64,000 nucleotides of DNA, from contig CM022677.1 of NCBI GenBank assembly GCA_012295275.1, forward strand, positions 6,220,782-6,284,781, in the 5' to 3' direction. The notes beneath the pieces are model-generated. The model did no database searches, was not told the DNA's origin, and saw only the letters and a program-made list of their open reading frames with translations. The stretch is from Chrysomallon squamiferum (Eukaryota; Mollusca; Gastropoda; Neomphalida; Peltospiridae). The position numbers and the translations under genes are program-made. Within the stretch, counting starts at the first letter, position 1, and every line of letters begins with the position of its first letter. Positions 1 to 11,625 of this stretch are shown piece by piece.

Positions 1-324
1 GTTAGTATGTGGACACATGGTAGCAAATAAAAGTTTAAGGCAAATATATTTTGATATTCATTTTATAAGTCGGAAACTAGTATTACACCACAGATTATAT
101 TGATAATTACAGATAGATGCATATATATATAGTTAATCGAGAATAAAATTCCATATTTATACAATAATATAACCGATAATCTCTAATAAGACATATATTA
201 AATAATAATTGAAATTAAAATTGATTCTTATTTTGTTATCAGTGGGTAAAATTATCAGTGCTAATAGCGTTTTCTCATTTAAGTATATTATAAATAAATC
301 AGTTTATAAGTAATCAGTGAAATA

Positions 325-500
325 TATTTTGATATGATGAAATATATTTTGATATAATTAAGCATTTTTGATATAATTAACTATTTTTTGATATGATTAA
401 ATATATTTTGATATAATTAAGTAGTTTTGATATAATTAAATATATTGTGATATGATTAAATGTATATTGATACAATTGAGTATTTTTGATATGATTTCAT
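325..500. repeat. Degenerate ~20-bp tandem array (TTTTGATAT words)
   Basis: About eight imperfect copies of a word close to AAATATATTTTGATATGATT follow one another with spacing near 20 bases. A second array of the same word lies at about 29985-30125. Both arrays sit just left of the same downstream homology block (594-690 and 30668-30757), so they belong to one duplicated region. Confidence 0.7.
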
Positions 501-593
501 AATTTCTCATTTAATTATATTATAAATAAATCAGTTTATTATTATTTTATATTTGTATTTAGTTTTTAACTCGACGAAATCTTTCTTTGATAA

Positions 594-690
594 CATTACG
601 CGGCCTAATAAAAAAAATTTGAAGTAATTTTTATATCCGTTCTCAGAACAGTTCTAATGAAACTAAGAGAATAGCGTCAAACAAAATCAG
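594..690 (+). repeat. Segment duplicated at 30668-30757
   Basis: The two segments share the words GGCCTAATAAAAAA, GAAGTAATTTTTATA and a run around CAGAACAGTTCTAATGAAAC, and end in AGAGAATAGCGTCAAAC. Orientation is the same. It is non-coding in all frames, so similarity reflects duplication, not protein constraint. Confidence 0.75.
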
Positions 691-1758
691 GATTAGTTTT
701 TAGGTGCACCTGAGATTGTACTGATAATTAAATATTGATTTTCTTTTTCTAGACAGGTGTGTATTCAAAAGCTAAGGTTACACTTGAAATATTAGCAAAT
801 AATTTATTATATATGAAGTGATATTCATTTTAATATTTCTTGTTGAGAAGTAAAGTGAATATTCAGGAATAAAATATCGCTACCAGATAAAAATGTTATT
901 TCATTAGCAATTGTGATTTTACACGGCAAAAGTAACGTAGTGTTTTTATTAAGAAAATGCACTATTTACACTGATAATTTTCGCTGCTTAATTTTTACAC
1001 GCCATCACTGTTTATCTAGTATTTAATCTTATTAGCTTGATCCACAGAATATATTGAATGGTATCCTGAAAGAAAACAGTGGATTCTTTAATAGTATGTG
1101 GCAGTTCATATGATGCAGCACAAATTGCAATATATACCTATATCTATATATCTATCTATCTATCTATATATATATATATATATATATATTATTATTATTA
1201 TTATTATTATTAAGATTATTATTATTATTATTATTTCTTTTCTTTTTTCTGAAGACATATCCAAAATCCGCAAAAATTCGCTCAGCTGAAGTTTGTCAAA
1301 TTCACTTAATAAAAATTAATACTCATCAAATTTAATTCGACGATTTGTTTACTATGAGAAATAATCTGACTAATCTGAAATTCAGCAACATTTTCAGATT
1401 TATTCTAAACTGAGAAACAAAAGGCAGTACATAAATAGTTATTAAAATTAATTTTTATAACTGAGGGGCAACATTATCAGTGTAAGTAGCGGCATTCTTA
1501 AGTAAAACTGTCATTTATTTTTACTTGCTTATAAATATGTGATGTTATATAATTTATTCGTGTATACAGCGGTATACTTAATTAAAAATATCACTTTATT
1601 TGTACTTGTTTACAATTAATATGATGTTTATTCGTTTAATTAGCAGTATCCTTAATTAAAACTATCTTATTTTATAATTATGTTATGCTTTATATTAAAC
1701 TGGGCTCTTTTTACAAAATAATGGAATATCATTTAAATTTTCTTCTATTTTTTTTATA

Positions 1759-1761
<3 letters not shown>

Positions 1762-1806
<45 letters not shown>
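1762..1806. repeat. AAT microsatellite
   Basis: About fourteen uninterrupted AAT triplets. Confidence 0.9.
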
Positions 1807-4784
1807 TAAAATACAAATTTAAAATTTTTAAATTAAACTCTATATTATGCTCTGTATTTCCCAAAATACAGGTATTCTCTATAATCGATGTTCTTACGTG
1901 AAATTATCATTTTAATGTGTAGTGATATATAATTTATGACGTTAATATTGCGCCTTCTAACGTGTTCTGCTTCTAGCAGAAGGTAAGTAAGTAGAGAAAG
2001 CTACAGATTAATAATCTTGTCTAAAACTGTATGAAATACAAAGGAGAAGTTGAGTGGGCGCGAGGTTAGACTGATAAATAAGAATAACAGCGATTAAAAA
2101 TAAAAAACAATTCAGAAATTTGCAAATGAAAATTGTTTCCAATTTTTTATAATCTGTATTTTCTGTTTAATTGAAATAATTTGTGGAGAAAAATATATGA
2201 AAATGATAATAAAAAGATGAAAATAATAACAAAAAGTTATAAACAATTATAAAATAAAAATAATCTATTCTGCACATACGTTGAATATTTCTTATTAAAA
2301 ATTATCATTTATAATTGAATAATAAACGTGGAGTAAAACGTATTTGTAGCAGATGCAAAGTGTTTAAAAAATTTCAAGAAAAAATACAGGAAAAGATGAA
2401 GATTTTGAAATGAATATAAAAGATTATATTATTTTTGCTGATTCTACATTTTGCCGTATAAACTAGATGTAAGGAATAATTTCTCAGCTCAGTTTGCAAG
2501 CGATTAATATCAGATTTGTATGAGTTTTCTGAAGGTAATCTCAGTTTACTCGAATTTACGTTTCCGCAGTGCAGCGTAGACGAATACATTATGTTCAATC
2601 TTAGTAAATGTACCACTGTTTACATTGATATTTTATTAAGTTTACCTCTGTTTTGCATCATAACAAATGATGATAATATAATTGTCAGTATAATATTGGA
2701 TACAGCTAAAAGAATATTATCGGCTTTTCAAGAATAATCGTGATAATGTTAATTAAAAAAATGTCGATGTTCAGTTTCAAAATTACACGTGAAAACTGCG
2801 CTCGTGTTGACAACATAAATATTATACCTTAACAACATTTATTATAAACGTATAAACAAAAATGAGTGAATTCTTATAAAGTCTGACATTAAATACTGAA
2901 CACGTGAGAAGTTACACTTTACTTGAATCACAAAATTTGGTTTTGCATAGCAAAAGAGACAAGCAAAGTTTTCTCTTTGAAAAAAGGCGACGTAATTCAC
3001 ATTTACATATAAAACCAGCGTCATTTATATTATAACTTGATACTGAGTGAAAATAACGTGATGTTTTTCTATGTTTTCCTCTAGTTTGCATCATAAACAA
3101 TAATGATAATTTCACTTACAGTTACAATTTGTTCTTCTTACATAGTTAATATTAAACTTTGTAAGTTACATCATAGAAAACGTGCCTAACCTCCCGAGTT
3201 AGTGTTTTATGAGATGAGGATATGAACAGTTAGACGAAACATAGCATTTATTACATGACTTTACTTTCAAGTAAGTACTAATCTTACTTCTCCAGCTATC
3301 AATAAAATCTTTCCTGAAGCTTTTAAAATGTCAGATTAAACTGAAATACATATGTAATGCATATAACATTAATATCCAACATCCATGATTTAAATTGTGC
3401 AGTCGATTTTAAAATTAAATTAATTTATTTATTTATTTAAGAAAAATAATCAGTAATAAATAGTGATATTTTTTGTACTATATCATTCTATTTTTGATTG
3501 CACCTCAGTTTATTCATATAAAACTGAAATCTTATTTGTTTATAGAACGTAAACTCTGTCCAGCATCACAAATTACGTCTAGAAAACTTCAAAGTTTCAT
3601 GTTTCAGTAGATACTCAAATACGATTTGAAAAAACAAAACTGGCCAGTGGAATTTTTACTGAAACACGTGTTATCCAGACAGTCAGCTACACGTCTGCAC
3701 AGCCCGACTTGTCTTCATCAAGTTTCACACAAACGTTTCTTCACAAAACACTCGCCGTTGAACAGGACGAACAAGAACCAGAATTCTTAAAATATACTTG
3801 TTAAAAGTTAATTACCAGAAAACTAATTAAAAACACAATCTGTGGTGTAATTATTGAAAATCATCTTCATCTTTCTGCACGTCACTGTCTTCTGCTTAGA
3901 ACAAGTATATTTGTAAAATATACACAACGCTTTGCCAGGAATTATAAAAATGGTACTTTATTCTATTACTACTACTGTCTGGAAGAGAGAAAAAAAAACA
4001 CGAAAAAACAATATTCGATCTTTTTTGTAACTGTAGGATTTTACTGTGAAAACTCTGTGTACATTCAGAAATTTAGACTGGGTGTTCGGGTTAGAGTGTT
4101 TTTATAAATAACAGTAGAATTATATGTGAAATTCAAAGTGTCGAGAACGCTTCCATACTAATGTGACATTTTATTAACACGTTTCACTGAAAAGCTAAGT
4201 AGGTGTAATTTTACACGACGTTATGAAAATAAGAACCGCCATCACTATTTATGTTATATGTTTTATGTTTGTTAACAGAGGCGTAGCGGTAATAGTATGT
4301 ATTAAAAACATGAATCTGGAAATCTAACTCGCTATATTTCTCAGTTTCTAAATTATTCCAGTAGAATATAAGCCAAGTATCAACACTTCAGCTACTGTTG
4401 AAAAAATATCGAGAACTCTTCAGTGATATCTAATTTACAGCAGAACACGTTTCACTGAAAAGCTAAGTAAGAGTAATTTTACACGGCGTTATGAAAACTT
4501 CACTGCACGTCAAAGTTTCGTGTTTCAGTAAATACTCAAAATACAGTACCGCCATCACTGTTTATGTTTCATGTTTTATGTTGTTAACAGAGGCGTAGCG
4601 GTAATATTACGTGTTGAAAAATACAGGCATTCTTTTTTAATTAACAATATTAGACAATTTTGTTTCGCGTAATAAATAAATAAATAAATAATAAGCTTAT
4701 TTTTTCCTTAACTGGTATAACGTACCTAACGAGCTGAATAATGAATCAACATTTAAGGATATGTATGGAAAATATTGAATGTCT

Positions 4785-4788
4785 TCCA

Positions 4789-4843
<55 letters not shown>

Positions 4844-4860
4844 GTTATTATTATTATTTT
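4785..4860. repeat. ATT microsatellite
   Basis: Over twenty ATT triplets. The homologous position in copy 3 (about 61849-61906) also carries a long ATT run, while copy 2 has only a T-rich stretch there. Confidence 0.9.
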
Positions 4861-5327
4861 AAGATAGTAGATTGCATTCGAGAGGTGTCAGGCGACTTTA
4901 AGATAAATTAGCTTCTCCATATTGTTGATATTTATCTTGCATAAATACTTGAATAGTCTAGAATATTAAAAATAAAGTAAAAAGGCGAGAAAAGGGAGAT
5001 GAACCATGAATATTATAAGACAAGTTCTGTAACTGCGTTGTTACAGATTAATTCTTAATTAACTATTGGGAGACTATACAAGGAAGTAATATTCTATTAT
5101 CCACTGTTAAAATAAATTCACAATTAGACAATTAATATTCAACTAGGAATAATCTGGAGAGAAATAAGACGTAGCGTTAATATTGAAAACGTGAGGATGG
5201 TGTAAACTGAGTTACATTTACTTGAACAAGAACATTTTTCACATGGAGAAGCTAAGTTTTCTATGAGATAAAACGCAAATTAATTAACTTAATTAACAAA
5301 CAAAACAAAAAAAGTAATAATAATACG

Positions 5328-5329
<2 letters not shown>

Positions 5330-5359
<30 letters not shown>

Positions 5360-5360
5360 C
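5330..5360. repeat. TG dinucleotide repeat
   Basis: About fourteen TG units. The overlapping ORF rich in Cys and Val is a translation of this repeat. Confidence 0.9.
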
Positions 5361-5586
5361 TGTTTCTAATCTATTTATCTATTATAACTGTTTCTTTGTT
5401 TATAATGACGACAGCAATAATATCTTACATAACGACATTAACGACAAAAACAACAACAGTAACTACAATAATACTAATTAAAATGATAAATAAAATAATA
5501 ATTAATAAAGAATACTGAAACAAGGAGAAAAGAAAAGAGTAAGAAATGATTATTCCCGGTTACCACGAACTTCTGAAATAGATTAC

Positions 5587-5604
5587 ACCTCGCAAATGCG
5601 AGGT
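5587..5604. promoter_or_regulatory. Perfect short palindrome in duplicated unit
   Basis: CCTCGCAAATGCGAGG reads as two 7-base arms, CCTCGCA and TGCGAGG, around AA. Copies 2 and 3 of the unit carry decayed forms at about 43439-43455 and 63062-63077. It lies about 450 bases upstream of the first-exon-like segment. Function is unknown; a protein-binding site or a hairpin are both possible. Confidence 0.4.
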
Positions 5605-6044
5605 AACGATAATTCAGATTTGCTGCTTTTAGATGAAAAAAACTAATTTTGCATACTATTGTATAGCAAACAGAACCGGCTTATTAACATTCCCTGCGTT
5701 TTGTTTGTCTTTTAAATAACCAGTTCCTTTATTTTTGATTTATTTAATGTGTTATTCTAAAATGCCTATATGATTTATTTTTTCATTTATTTTGTTTTTA
5801 TTTGAATTTTTTGGTATATTTGCACATATCCAATACACCATATTTAGGATACTATTTGAAAGCTATTTAATAATAAAAGTTTCAAAAAAAAAGAATAAAA
5901 GCAAAGTCAGACCCGTCAAAATATTGTAAATTCGACTACAATTTCGAGTAGAATACTTATGGTAGCATGGACGATCAGGAACGGTTACTCGTAACGGCAC
6001 AAATTAAACCGCGCGTGCACGGAAACTTCCGATGGAAATCCAAG

Positions 6045-6132
6045 ATGGGAGCTTCGAACGCCGATCAGTGTTTACAAACATTTAAACACGAATTCCTTCA
6101 TAATGCAATCAATTCTACATGGATTATTAGAG
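6045..6132 (+). CDS. First-exon-like coding segment, copy 1
   Basis: Starting at the ATG in CCAAGATGGGAGC the frame reads MGASNADQCLQTFKH and continues to TWIIR before a phase-1 donor (AGAG|gtaact). The same ATG context, frame and phase-1 donor occur at 43868-43952 and 63788-63860. The three exon lengths are 88, 85 and 73, so all differences are multiples of three, which is a mark of past coding constraint. Just upstream is a conserved ACGGAAACTTCCG block with an ETS-like core. An in-frame ATG at 5967 would extend the protein, but that extension is not conserved in the other copies. I do not recognise the protein and could not find exon 2. Confidence 0.45.
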
Positions 6133-6299
6133 GTAACTTGGAGAAATATATCATATACCAATGCGGCTTATACATAGATGTCTGTTGTATTGATCCTTTT
6201 TTTAGATATCTAAATTTTTATTTAAATTGTTATTTATTATTAAACCCTATTATAATAAGACAGATGATATTTATTTATAATAATGTCTTTTAACATTAC

Positions 6300-6700
6300 A
6301 GACAATAAAACACAATGGAAAAATACTTCTAAATAATTATTTTATTAAATTTTATTATTGTGTCTACAGGAAAGACATGATTCTGGAATCAGCTTCAGTT
6401 ACAAGAATATGGAGAAGACTATACAGGTTATATTATGGATTTTTCATTCCACAGCAGTTTCCAGACAGATAAGTTGTTGACAATACACGTCAGTGTTGAC
6501 TGATTATTCTCCAATAGTTAACAGTGGATGATTCTTAGTTATTATGGAAGGGAACAAAAAACTTCCACCGTAATGACTAATGACACTGCAAAAGATCTGT
6601 GTGTTTCTACATTACAAATTAGAAATTAGTGCAGAAAAAGTTAAAATATGATATTTACATCTAGACAACGAGCAGGTTCCAGCTTAATGTTGTTTTCATA
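6300..6700. other. Unassigned non-coding stretch
   Basis: AT-rich sequence after copy 1 of the duplicated unit. A possible acceptor (CTACAG at 6364-6369) opens a 19-codon frame ending at GTTATA, but its phase does not fit the donor at 6132, so I do not call an exon. Confidence 0.4.
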
Positions 6701-6759
6701 AAGAATATTAGAAGTTGACTTGAGAGCAGCCATTTGAAGAAATGGAAAGAAGATTGACA

Positions 6760-7002
6760 GAGATATGAGACAGACTGTCTGATGGGAGGTTAACAGGTAA
6801 AGAGATAAACAGGAAGATAAACAGAAAGAAAGAGAGAGATGTTGATAGACTGATAGACAGTTAGATCAGTAGAAGTTAACAAATGAATTGATAGATGTAG
6901 ATGAATTCAGGCAGATAGACAAACATGCCTGTCTATCTATTCTGTGAAGGTAGGTAGGTCAGTAGATCAGTAGTATAATATGTAGATATATGTAGATAGT
7001 TA

Positions 7003-7042
<40 letters not shown>

Positions 7043-7182
7043 CTCTCAGAGAGACAGATAGGTAGGTAGGTCATTCAGCAGTTTGATATGTAGATATATG
7101 TAGATAGTTATCTAATAGATAGCAGACACACAGCGAAACAGGTATATATGGGCAAGTATGGATGGTAATGTACAATAAGGAA

Positions 7183-7220
<38 letters not shown>

Positions 7221-7780
7221 CAGGTGTAGGTATGCATAAGTTGGACCAGGGACTAGTATACAGATGGATATTGAAAGGTAAATTTGCTTGTGTTTTTTTA
7301 AGTGTGTGAATATATTGAGTATATATGTGTGCAAACATACAGAAATATAGGGATATTTGAAGGTGGATATGTAGATATGTAGGCAAGGAGATGTTTAAAT
7401 GACTGACTGATGTATTGATGGTTATTGATGTCAATGGATTTACATGATAAAAGAAAAATAGGCAGATATAAACTGCTAGGTAGGTTGATTATGTTGATAG
7501 ACTGAGAAATTGTATAGATAGACATATATATAGAGATGTATAAAGATAGGTGTGTGTGTGTGTGTGTGTGCCAGTGATAAGGATGGCTAAATATGGGAAT
7601 TGTGAATGAGAGTTATAAATGGACAGTAACAGAGAAAGATAGATATGTAAAGTAGTTATGTAAAGATGAATAGGTGATGCATGGATAGTTATTGATGGAA
7701 TGTAATGTATTCATTTACTTAGAGATTGGTGGAGGACATTCAGAGAGATATATAGATAGCTAAACAGATAGGCAGGTCAG
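6760..7780. repeat. GATA-type simple-repeat tract with TA and TG runs
   Basis: Degenerate GATA, GACA and TAGG words dominate, with TA runs at about 7008-7036 and 7190-7214 and a TG run near 7550-7570. ORFs here are translations of these repeats. A compositionally similar tract follows copy 2 of the duplicated unit at 44280-45400, suggesting that the tract was duplicated together with the unit. Confidence 0.8.
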
Positions 7781-8010
7781 CAGGTTTTTGTTTCATTGAT
7801 GTTTTCCGCTCCTTGTTGTTTCCGGCACTTTTCTAACTCATTGAAAGTCTCGTATTCGTCATCGGGTCTGTGTTGGTTGCGTCCTGTTTGTTTGTTCTGT
7901 TCTCGGCTGCTGTTGATGTTTCCTTGTTCGTTTTGACTGTTCCCAAACTTTTTTTTTTTTTTTGTCATTGGTCGTTTTATTGATTTAAAAAATGCTAGAA
8001 ACACCTGCAA
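7777..8010 (-). CDS. Lys/Gln/Asn-rich small ORF of unknown origin
   Basis: A 77-codon minus-strand frame with a poly-Lys stretch and an acidic HRPDDEYETFNELEKC segment. Its G/T-rich plus strand looks like that of the adjacent LINE, so it may be a detached LINE piece, but no motif confirms this. It begins within 250 bases of the LINE 3' end. Probably not an independent gene. Confidence 0.2.
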   Translation of the reverse strand: MQVFLAFFKSIKRPMTKKKKKFGNSQNEQGNINSSREQNKQTGRNQHRPDDEYETFNELEKCRKQQGAENINETKTC

Positions 8011-8279
8011 CCAAAAAGAATAAGAACATGAATGTATTTAACTTATTTACATTTATTATGAACATTTTGAAATCCGATAATGGCTTAGTATGGTCTGAAA
8101 GTAAGTACGTATAGTTTTGTTTTTAATTATTAATTTAATTGGCTGTTAAAATTGATTCGTCAATCAGCTGATCCATCCAACCAACCAATCTGTAAGTCAA
8201 TAAATTCATTCAAGTGTTGTTTTTGTGTCAAAAAAAAAAAAAAAAAAAAAAAAAAATTCAAACTTTCAACTCCAATAGT

Positions 8280-8830
8280 CTAAAGTTTGTGTTTTGAGTT
8301 CAGAATGTATGTTGTTACTGAAGCAAGGACTAACTCTCGGTCTTTCGTGTTTGGTGTCAAGATGTTTTGGAGCGTGAACTCAATTTTTAGTTCCTCCAAT
8401 GTGTTGCATAGTGCTTGTCTTTCCTTGGCGAAATCTTGACAGTGAAACAAGTAGTGTTTCATGGTTTCGGAGAGTCCACAGCTGCAGTTGTTGTGATATT
8501 TGTATCAGATTGCATTTGAGTTTGTCAAGTAACCAATTCTGGCTATGGTGAGATTGTTGTTGTGTAGTTTGTGTGCGACTGTGATTTTGGGTGTTTTGGC
8601 GAGTGGTTTGATGTTTAAATGCCATTTGTTTTTGGTGTTGTTTCATTCGTTTTGCCATTGTTTGTCATAATGTTTGGCTAAACAGACAGGCTGCAATGGA
8701 GATAATTTCATTTATTCCTGTAGTGTATGTCGGTGCAGATGTCTTCGTCTTTGATGCTGAGTGACTCTTTGGCATAATGGTCAGCAGTTTCATTGCTGAT
8801 GATGCCAACATGTTTGCTCCCCAACTGGTT
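8280..8830 (-). pseudogene. LINE RNase H motif and C-terminal zinc knuckle
   Basis: HVGIISNETADHYAKE matches the RNase H motif with the catalytic Asp in NETAD. Further on, CSCGLSETMKHYLFHC gives the C-x-C...H...C knuckle found at the ORF2 end of I-type and jockey-type elements. The frame then runs to a stop at 8280. The knuckle frame is reached only after frameshifts. Confidence 0.8.
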
Positions 8831-8999
8831 CTGGAAATTAGCTTTAGAAGATTGAGAATTTGTTTGCAGGATATTATATTAGCATATGGTATCTGAATAT
8901 GGTCAAACATCAATTTAGAAATTTGAATGTTTTGGTTTGTGTTATGACGTTGTTGTCAGTGTTTAGTGTGAATTTTTTGTTGTTTGTTTTTTTTGTTGA

Positions 9000-9864
9000 A
9001 AAGGAGGCATATCATTTTGGAAAGAGAAATCTTTATGCCCCATTTCAACGCCCAGTCATTTATGTTGTTTATGTTTTTTATTTGTTTTGTATTTGGTTTG
9101 CCAAAAAGTGCAGTGTCTGCAAAGAGTGCTGTGTTTTTGGTTGGTGGATTTTTGTGATGTCTTGTTTGTTGAGTGCTGTGATGATGTTGTTGATGTAGAT
9201 GTTTGAAGAATGTTGGATCACGGATCCTTGTGGGATGCCGTTTTCGATTGTCATTTTCTCTGAGGTGTGACCATTTACTTTGACTGCTATGGACCTGTTG
9301 TTGATGAAGTCTTTGATAAACTTGAACATGTTGCCTTTGATGTTGTTGTTGGTTAATTTGATGAGCAGTCCTTCCCTCCATACCATGTCAAAGGCTTTTT
9401 CAATGTCTAGGAATACTGTGATGACTTTTTTTGATTTCCTAAAAGATTGGTTGATTATTGTTTGCAGACAGGTGATTTGGTTGTTTGTGCTGTGTTTCTT
9501 GTGAAGCTGCTTTGATATTTGCTGATTAAATTGTTGTTGCTTAGATGCTGGCTCAGGCTGTGTTGATCATCGTTTCCAGTGTTTTGCACATGCGTGACGT
9601 CAGTGTGATCGGTCTGTAGCTGTTGGGTAGTGAGTGATCTTTGTGTGGTTTGGACAAACTGAAACATTCGGCGTGTTTCCAGTTTGTTGGAATCTTGCCT
9701 GTGGTCGATATTGTGTTGTAGAGGTCGAGTATGATTAGCAGTGTTTTGTCTAGGAGGTGTTGTAGTATTGTGTAGCTTATTTTATCTGGCCTCGTGGCTG
9801 TACTTTTCTTGTTTTTGAGTGCATGTTTTAATTCACTGATATTGAAGAGTTGATTGTATTTCAT
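9000..9864 (-). pseudogene. LINE reverse transcriptase, frameshifted, damaged active site
   Basis: The 5' part has TRPDKISYTILQHLL and SYRPITLTSRMCKTLE, the usual fingers motifs. A second frame gives QSSFTRNTAQTTKSPVCKQ. A third gives VFLDIEKAFDMVW (motif A with its catalytic Asp) and NGIPQGSVI (motif B). Motif C reads ALFADTALF, where the family has FADD; one Asp codon is missing. GIKISLSKM is motif D. At least two frameshifts are needed to follow the domain. Non-functional. Confidence 0.88.
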
Positions 9865-10553
9865 GTGTTCTGTGTCTGCGGAATGTTTGTTGATTGTTGG
9901 GTTGTCTAATGGTTTCTTTGTGAATTTGAGTTGGAAGTTCGAATTGCTGCTGGACTTGGCTAAAGTTTCGCTGAGTAGGTCTGCTTCTTGTTTGTCTGTG
10001 GATGTGATGTTGTTTTTGCCGAGAGTGTTGATTCGGTGGGGAATTTTGCCTTAGATTTTTTTCACTTTGGCCCACATGTCTTTGACTGATGTTTTGAGGT
10101 CGATGTTGTTGCAAAAGAGTTCCCAGTGTTCTTGTTTTGCGCTGAGAATTAGGTTGGAAACTTCTTTTTTTGCTATTTTGTATTTTTCGTCTGTGGAATG
10201 ATTTCTGTCTTTTTTGTATTGTCGTCTGAACTTGTTTGTTTCTTTGCATTTCTATTCTATGCGTTCTGTCCACCAGGGAGTGGATATTTTGCTGATGCAT
10301 TGTCTGGTTTTGGGTATGAATCTGTTTGCAGTGGAGTGTATCGTGTTGGTGAGTGTTGTGCAGTAGGTGTCAATGTGGTTGGGGTTCTGTATGGTGATGT
10401 TTCTGCATGCTTTGTAGAAGACTTCCCAGTCCGGTTTCTTGAAGTTCCATTCGGATGTGAAATCGGATCTTGCTGTTGTAGTTGGTGAGTATTTGGTGAT
10501 GGTTGCTGTTTAGTTCATTGAGCACTTGCCATTCACAGAGCACTGTGATGTCC

Positions 10554-10937
10554 TTACTTTGTGAATGTTAGCGCACTGGCGGATTGGCCACCATTGATGT
10601 TGCTGATGTATATGAATGTTCCGTCATTCAGACAGACCAGCTGGTTTTGCTCTATGAAATTTACGAGGACGATTCCAGGACTGTCGTCTGTCAAGCCACC
10701 CCATAAGATGTTGTGACAGTTGAAATCACCCACTATAAAGAGCTTGTTGTTTGTTGTTATCATTTTGTATAAGTCGTGTGTTTGCATGGTGTGTAGTGTG
10801 GGAGTGGGTGGGCTGTACATGTTAATTATGTCGATGTTTTGATTGTTGTTTGTTGTGATGCTTAGTATTTTGATGTTGTTGTGGACTTTGGCTTGGTTCA
10901 GCTTGGTGTGTGGAATGTTTTGTTTGATGGGTGTCAT
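10554..10937 (-). pseudogene. LINE apurinic-type endonuclease domain
   Basis: The frame contains INMYSPPTPTL and then FIVGDFNCHNILWG, the GDFN-H motif of LINE APE endonucleases, followed by DSPG and VCLNDG. The upstream part of the domain continues in another frame (10934-11245), so a frameshift separates them. It would nick target DNA during retrotransposition; here it is a fragment. Confidence 0.85.
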
Positions 10938-11354
10938 GATGCCTCCCCGGGTGCTGTTGTAGCTGTTGACGTAATGACTTTGATACCCGGGGATGTTAAA
11001 GGTTTTTTGTTGTTTTGTTGTTTTGTTGTAATGTATGCAGTTACATCTCTGTGGTCTGCTGAGTGGAGGTGTTTAGCGTTCCACTCCACTGAAGAGTTTG
11101 TCTCTGTGGCCTGCTGAATGGAGAGGTATGTGTTATTGTGTCTTGTTGTTCCACTGAAGAGTGGAGAGGTCTGTGTTATTGTGAGTTTGTTGTGAAGAGT
11201 GTGTGTGTTGTTGTTACTTGTTGTGAAGAGTGTTTCTTTGTTCATTGTGTGCTTTTGTGTTTGTGGGAGAGGTCTGTGTTATTTGTGTGTTGTTTGAAGA
11301 TTTTGTCATGTTATAGAGCTTCTTGAAGAGTGGAGAGTCTGTGTTGTCTTGTGA

Positions 11355-11588
11355 TTATTGTGAAGAGTGGAGTGATGTTTGTTGGTTGTTTCTGGTTTTT
11401 TGTTTGAAGAGTGGGAGGCAGACAATAATTTTGTGTATTTCTGAAATTCTAACCTCATTGTCCAGATTGTCTTTTGTTTGTTGTTGTGGATGGTCTGTGT
11501 TTTTCAATGATGGTTTTGTTTTTGTTGGCCTGTTTTTTGGCTTTTTGTTAAGTTTGTGTAAATTTTGTTTTCTCTTTATTTTGTTCAC
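11355..11588 (-). pseudogene. LINE ORF1-like Lys-rich fragment
   Basis: 77 codons, very rich in Lys, Asn and Gln (NKIKRKQNLHKLNKKPKN at the start). No CCHC knuckle or RRM is visible. Position upstream of the endonuclease and the same strand suggest the ORF1 remnant of the LINE. Weak on its own. Confidence 0.35.
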
Positions 11589-11625
11589 TGTTGTTTTATT
11601 TGATGGGATTTATCTTGTAGTGGGA

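Larger units (their letters stand above)
1..2500. other. AT-rich non-coding sequence with simple repeats
   Basis: No supported gene. The stretch holds a degenerate array of TTTTGATAT-type words near 325-500, a segment at 594-690 that recurs at 30668-30757, a mixed ATCT/TA/ATT microsatellite near 1144-1235 and an AAT run near 1760-1803. The short ORFs here are translations of simple repeats or lack splice or compositional support. The very start (1-60) resembles 29941-29995, so this is the left part of a region that is partly repeated at 30 kb. Confidence 0.7.
2500..6300 (+). repeat. Duplicated unit, copy 1
   Basis: Ordered blocks in this stretch recur in the same order and orientation at 39.2-44.0 kb and 59.7-64 kb. 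Clear anchors are 3668-3717 (matches 39941-39991 and 61067-61113), 4195-4374 (matches 40354-40533), 4690-4752 (matches 41542-41600 and 61744-61806), 5562-5604 (matches 43412-43455 and 63038-63070) and 6020-6085 (matches 43845-43905 and 63762-63825). The left edge is set by 2516-2730, which matches 59726-59973. No terminal repeats or transposon proteins are seen. I read it as a segmental duplication that carries an upstream region plus a first exon. Confidence 0.75.
8258..11625 (-). mobile_element. Decayed LINE with endonuclease, RT and RNase H
   Basis: Minus-strand reading from right to left gives, in order, a Lys-rich ORF1-like piece (11588-11355), an APE-type endonuclease (10937-10554), reverse transcriptase (about 9864-9000), an RNase H motif (about 8830-8700) and a C-terminal CCHC knuckle (about 8495-8440). 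RNase H plus a terminal knuckle is typical of the I/Nimbus group of non-LTR elements, which is how I would class it. Frames shift several times and the RT active-site box lacks one Asp, so it is dead. The element is about 3.4 kb, shorter than intact relatives. A homopolymer run at 8230-8258 marks the 3' side, as T on the element strand. Confidence 0.85.
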
